The position numbers and the translations under genes were made by a program. Shown here piece by piece: positions 61,620 through 64,000 of a stretch of DNA of 64,000 nucleotides; within the stretch, counting starts at the first letter, position 1; each line of letters starts with the position of its first letter. The notes under the pieces were generated by a model, which did no database searches, was not told the origin of the DNA, and saw only the letters and a program-made list of their open reading frames with translations. Source of the DNA: Pyxicephalus adspersus (taxonomy: Eukaryota > Chordata > Amphibia > Anura > Pyxicephalidae); NCBI RefSeq assembly GCF_032062135.1, contig NC_092859.1:47349494-47413493 (forward strand). Direction: 5' to 3'.

Positions 61620-63128
61620 CTAACAGTCTACCATCTCAGGCAAGTCAAGGGCAATATCATCCAGTGTCCCCAGGAAGGATGGAAGTGTGCTTGAGATATC
61701 TGAGGAAAAAAAAAAAAAATAGATTTTACTAAAAATTAAAAAAGTTACCCTTTAAGCTTTGCCAAAGGTTCAGTAATTTTTTGTATTCCTACAGCACAAT
61801 TATGCTTACTGAAAGGTCTAGCAAAAACCTATTTCTGTTGAAATCAGGACACATTGCATACAAAATACCTATTCAGTTTTAATTCATGCAATATGAGGTC
61901 AGTGCCCCACCCTCATGCAATTAGTCAAGTTTGTTTGTGCTATGTACAAAATGCATGCATATGCAAAATAATAATCTTATATTTGTGGCACTGCAGTAAA
62001 CTTATGTTAGTGCAGATTTACATTTAGGTGTATCTAAATAATCAAGCCCACATTGGAAAGGCAGTTAGTTACCAGGTTTAGACTAGTGAAAGTCAATGGA
62101 GCCCCAGATGTTCTCAAAGATGCCAACTCAAAAGTTAATTGTTTACAGCCCTGGCAGTAAAGGGGTTAAGTAGTTTTTCCAATGTTGGAAATGAGTGCCA
62201 CAAACTGATTTGCAGGTATATACACAATGGTTTAGGGGAAAAAAACCAAAAAAAAACCCTTACTATTGTTGCCAAGTTGAACAATAACAGAAAACCTTAG
62301 GATAGGCTTGAACAACCATTACTTTGTGCAGAATACAAGCATAGCTCATGCAGCTGGTAGCTAGTTCATAAACATGTACACATGTTGTTTCACTTAACCA
62401 CAGAGCCAGATAATATTTATTCTTTTAACATGCAGAAACATTTGTTGTGTGCAATTTGTCATTTATTGGCACTGGTTAACCAAAATATGGTCAGTTGACA
62501 GCAGGTTCTGAGAACTAAAACCCACAGTTGAATATGTCTGGTATCCTAAAGAGTAATTCTTGCATGAAATATCATGGTACATGATTTTAAGTCATACTGA
62601 AGTTAGAAACCAACCTGAATCCCAGCTAAAGAGTGGAATATCCATTGGAGCTGGCTCCTGAGCCAGCAATGCATCAAACTTGGCAGAGTCATTCTCATGC
62701 ACAATAAGAGGAACACCAGCAAGGTAGAGATGGCTCAGCTTGTGCTCTTCTGGGACATCAAAGGTTTCAAAGTCTAGAAGGAAAATAAAGTCACGATAGG
62801 CAGCATGTGTCAACCTAATAAAATAAGTAGCCAGTGATCCCCATTACTGATCAAGACTGAAGTTATTGCAACATTACTGAAGTCACTGGTAAGCCATCCA
62901 ATCTGTCCTATCTACTCAACTCTAGTGCCAAACTTTGATCGGACGACAGATAAAGCTTTAGTTTCACAGTATAAGCCTTTGTAAAATTCCAAAAGTTGGG
63001 ATTAGCCAGGAAAACGTTAATTGTATTGTAAAAGAAAAAAATTAGTACTCGCCTGCAGGATTGTAAGGGAAACACTTCTCAATCTCAGGGTAGCTTGGTT
63101 TGCTAGGCTTGACACAAACTTCAGAAAC
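61620..63128 (-). CDS. pttg1: Securin (PTTG1) copy D, last three coding exons (5' part beyond window)
   Basis: Coding exons 63053-63128, 62615-62773 and 61620-61699 give 104 residues plus stop; phases match the other copies. The third coding exon reads VSEVCVKPSKPSYPEIEKCF, followed by PYNPA; it ends CAG|GCGAGT, again a GC donor but with a weaker +3 to +6 match. Then FETFDVPEEHKLSHL, GVPLIVHEND, an extra codon (DALLAQEPAP), MDIPLFSWDS, LPSFLGTLDDIALDL and end PEMVDC. The region 63129-64000 does not contain the RKALG exon, so that exon, the first coding exon and the promoter lie past the window; in the other copies this intron is 594 to 954 bases long. So far as visible the gene is intact. Confidence 0.92.
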
Positions 63129-64000
63129 CTGAAATTGAACAAATGTTTAGCATGGGCAGTACTTTACAACTCCAGATCATTTACACATTAGGAATATAAA
63201 TGTTGGATACTAGAAATGTTTGTGCCTTTAGCTCATTGAAAGTGACAATAAAACTTTGTCCAATCTGGCAGTTTCTAAAAAGTTAGCAAAAGCTGTAGAA
63301 ACCATGGTCAAGGGACTGTTAAACAGCCAACTTTGTTTTGAGCTAGGAGAAGCTTCAAAGCTGAACTTAAGACACAACTAACAATATTGCACTCTGAATC
63401 TTGTCTGGATCATGGTGGATGGAGGATCCTAGAACAATGTATTTAGAAACTTTTACAGCCAAGAACTAGAGTTTTATTACCACCTACCGGCCATTCATAA
63501 ATCCACAGCTTTAGGCTTCATTTACCAGCGGTCAGGAGGATACAACCACAGATGCTGGATGTATTCAATTCACTAAACAGCAGCCCAGAAGTACTGATAC
63601 CACTCTACTATTCCTGGCCTTTTAGTATGTCAGGTAGGGAGTTACAAGCTTTTGTAATATTAGCCGAAACTCATTTAGATTAAGTGTATCCATCCCAAAG
63701 GACAGCTTCCATACATGAGAATATATATTTTATTATAAACACACACAGAATAAAACTAACCACTCATTGATAAGGCGAGTGCTCAGGCCACTATCCTAAC
63801 CTTACCAGGAAGAGCCCATTTAACTTTGTTAGTCCAGTAACCAGTACAAAGCATACCCAAACCTACAGAAAATCTGTTTGTATGAACCAGGAAAGGATTA
63901 GAAAACCTGTAGTTTATAGTTCTGTCCCCACTGGAAAGTAACGCAATCATTCACGAAGGACATTCAGAGTCTGGAGAACTTCCCTACTCTGTTCTAAATA

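Overview
The window is vertebrate nuclear DNA: AT-rich, intron-containing genes separated by long repeat-filled stretches. The genes (slu7, a miR-146 hairpin, securin/pttg1) form a known vertebrate neighbourhood. The repeats (an Att-rich SINE-like family, TTAA-type MITEs, hAT MITEs, Tc1 relics, a Tx1/L1-like LINE) look like those of frog genomes. I infer an anuran amphibian, possibly ranoid, but the species cannot be fixed from sequence alone.

Layout. Positions 1-2.2 kb hold the last two coding exons of slu7 (+ strand), a second-step pre-mRNA splicing factor. A clear mir-146 precursor lies at 4750-4827 on the - strand. From about 5 to 33 kb I see no host protein gene. That stretch holds microsatellites, MITEs, a decayed Tc1 transposon (14.7-15.7 kb), a TTAA-type MITE (14.0-14.5 kb), an 800-bp solo LTR with a 5-bp target-site duplication (18.16-18.96 kb) and a 5.06-kb LINE with a 15-bp target-site duplication (26.8-31.9 kb).

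The main content is 33.8-64 kb: a head-to-tail array of four securin (pttg1) genes, all on the - strand. Copies A (33823-37702), B (43489-47238) and C (51371-54946) each have five coding exons with usable splice sites and an intact frame (182, 187 and 181 aa), plus a probable non-coding first exon and a duplicated promoter with CCAAT boxes. Copy D (61620-63128 and beyond) shows its last three coding exons and runs off the window. The copies keep introns, so they arose by DNA duplication and not by retrocopying. They differ at functionally telling places: the residue before EN in the KEN-box position, the segment next to the D-box, the separase pseudosubstrate segment, the C-terminus and the number of CCAAT boxes.

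How they work together. Securin holds separase inactive until APC/C destroys it at anaphase, so an array of diverged securins suggests a dosage increase or stage- or tissue-specific securins (inference). The order and relative orientation pttg1 then mir-146 match the human locus as I recall it, but slu7 lies beyond mir-146 and convergent to the array, not head-to-head with pttg1.
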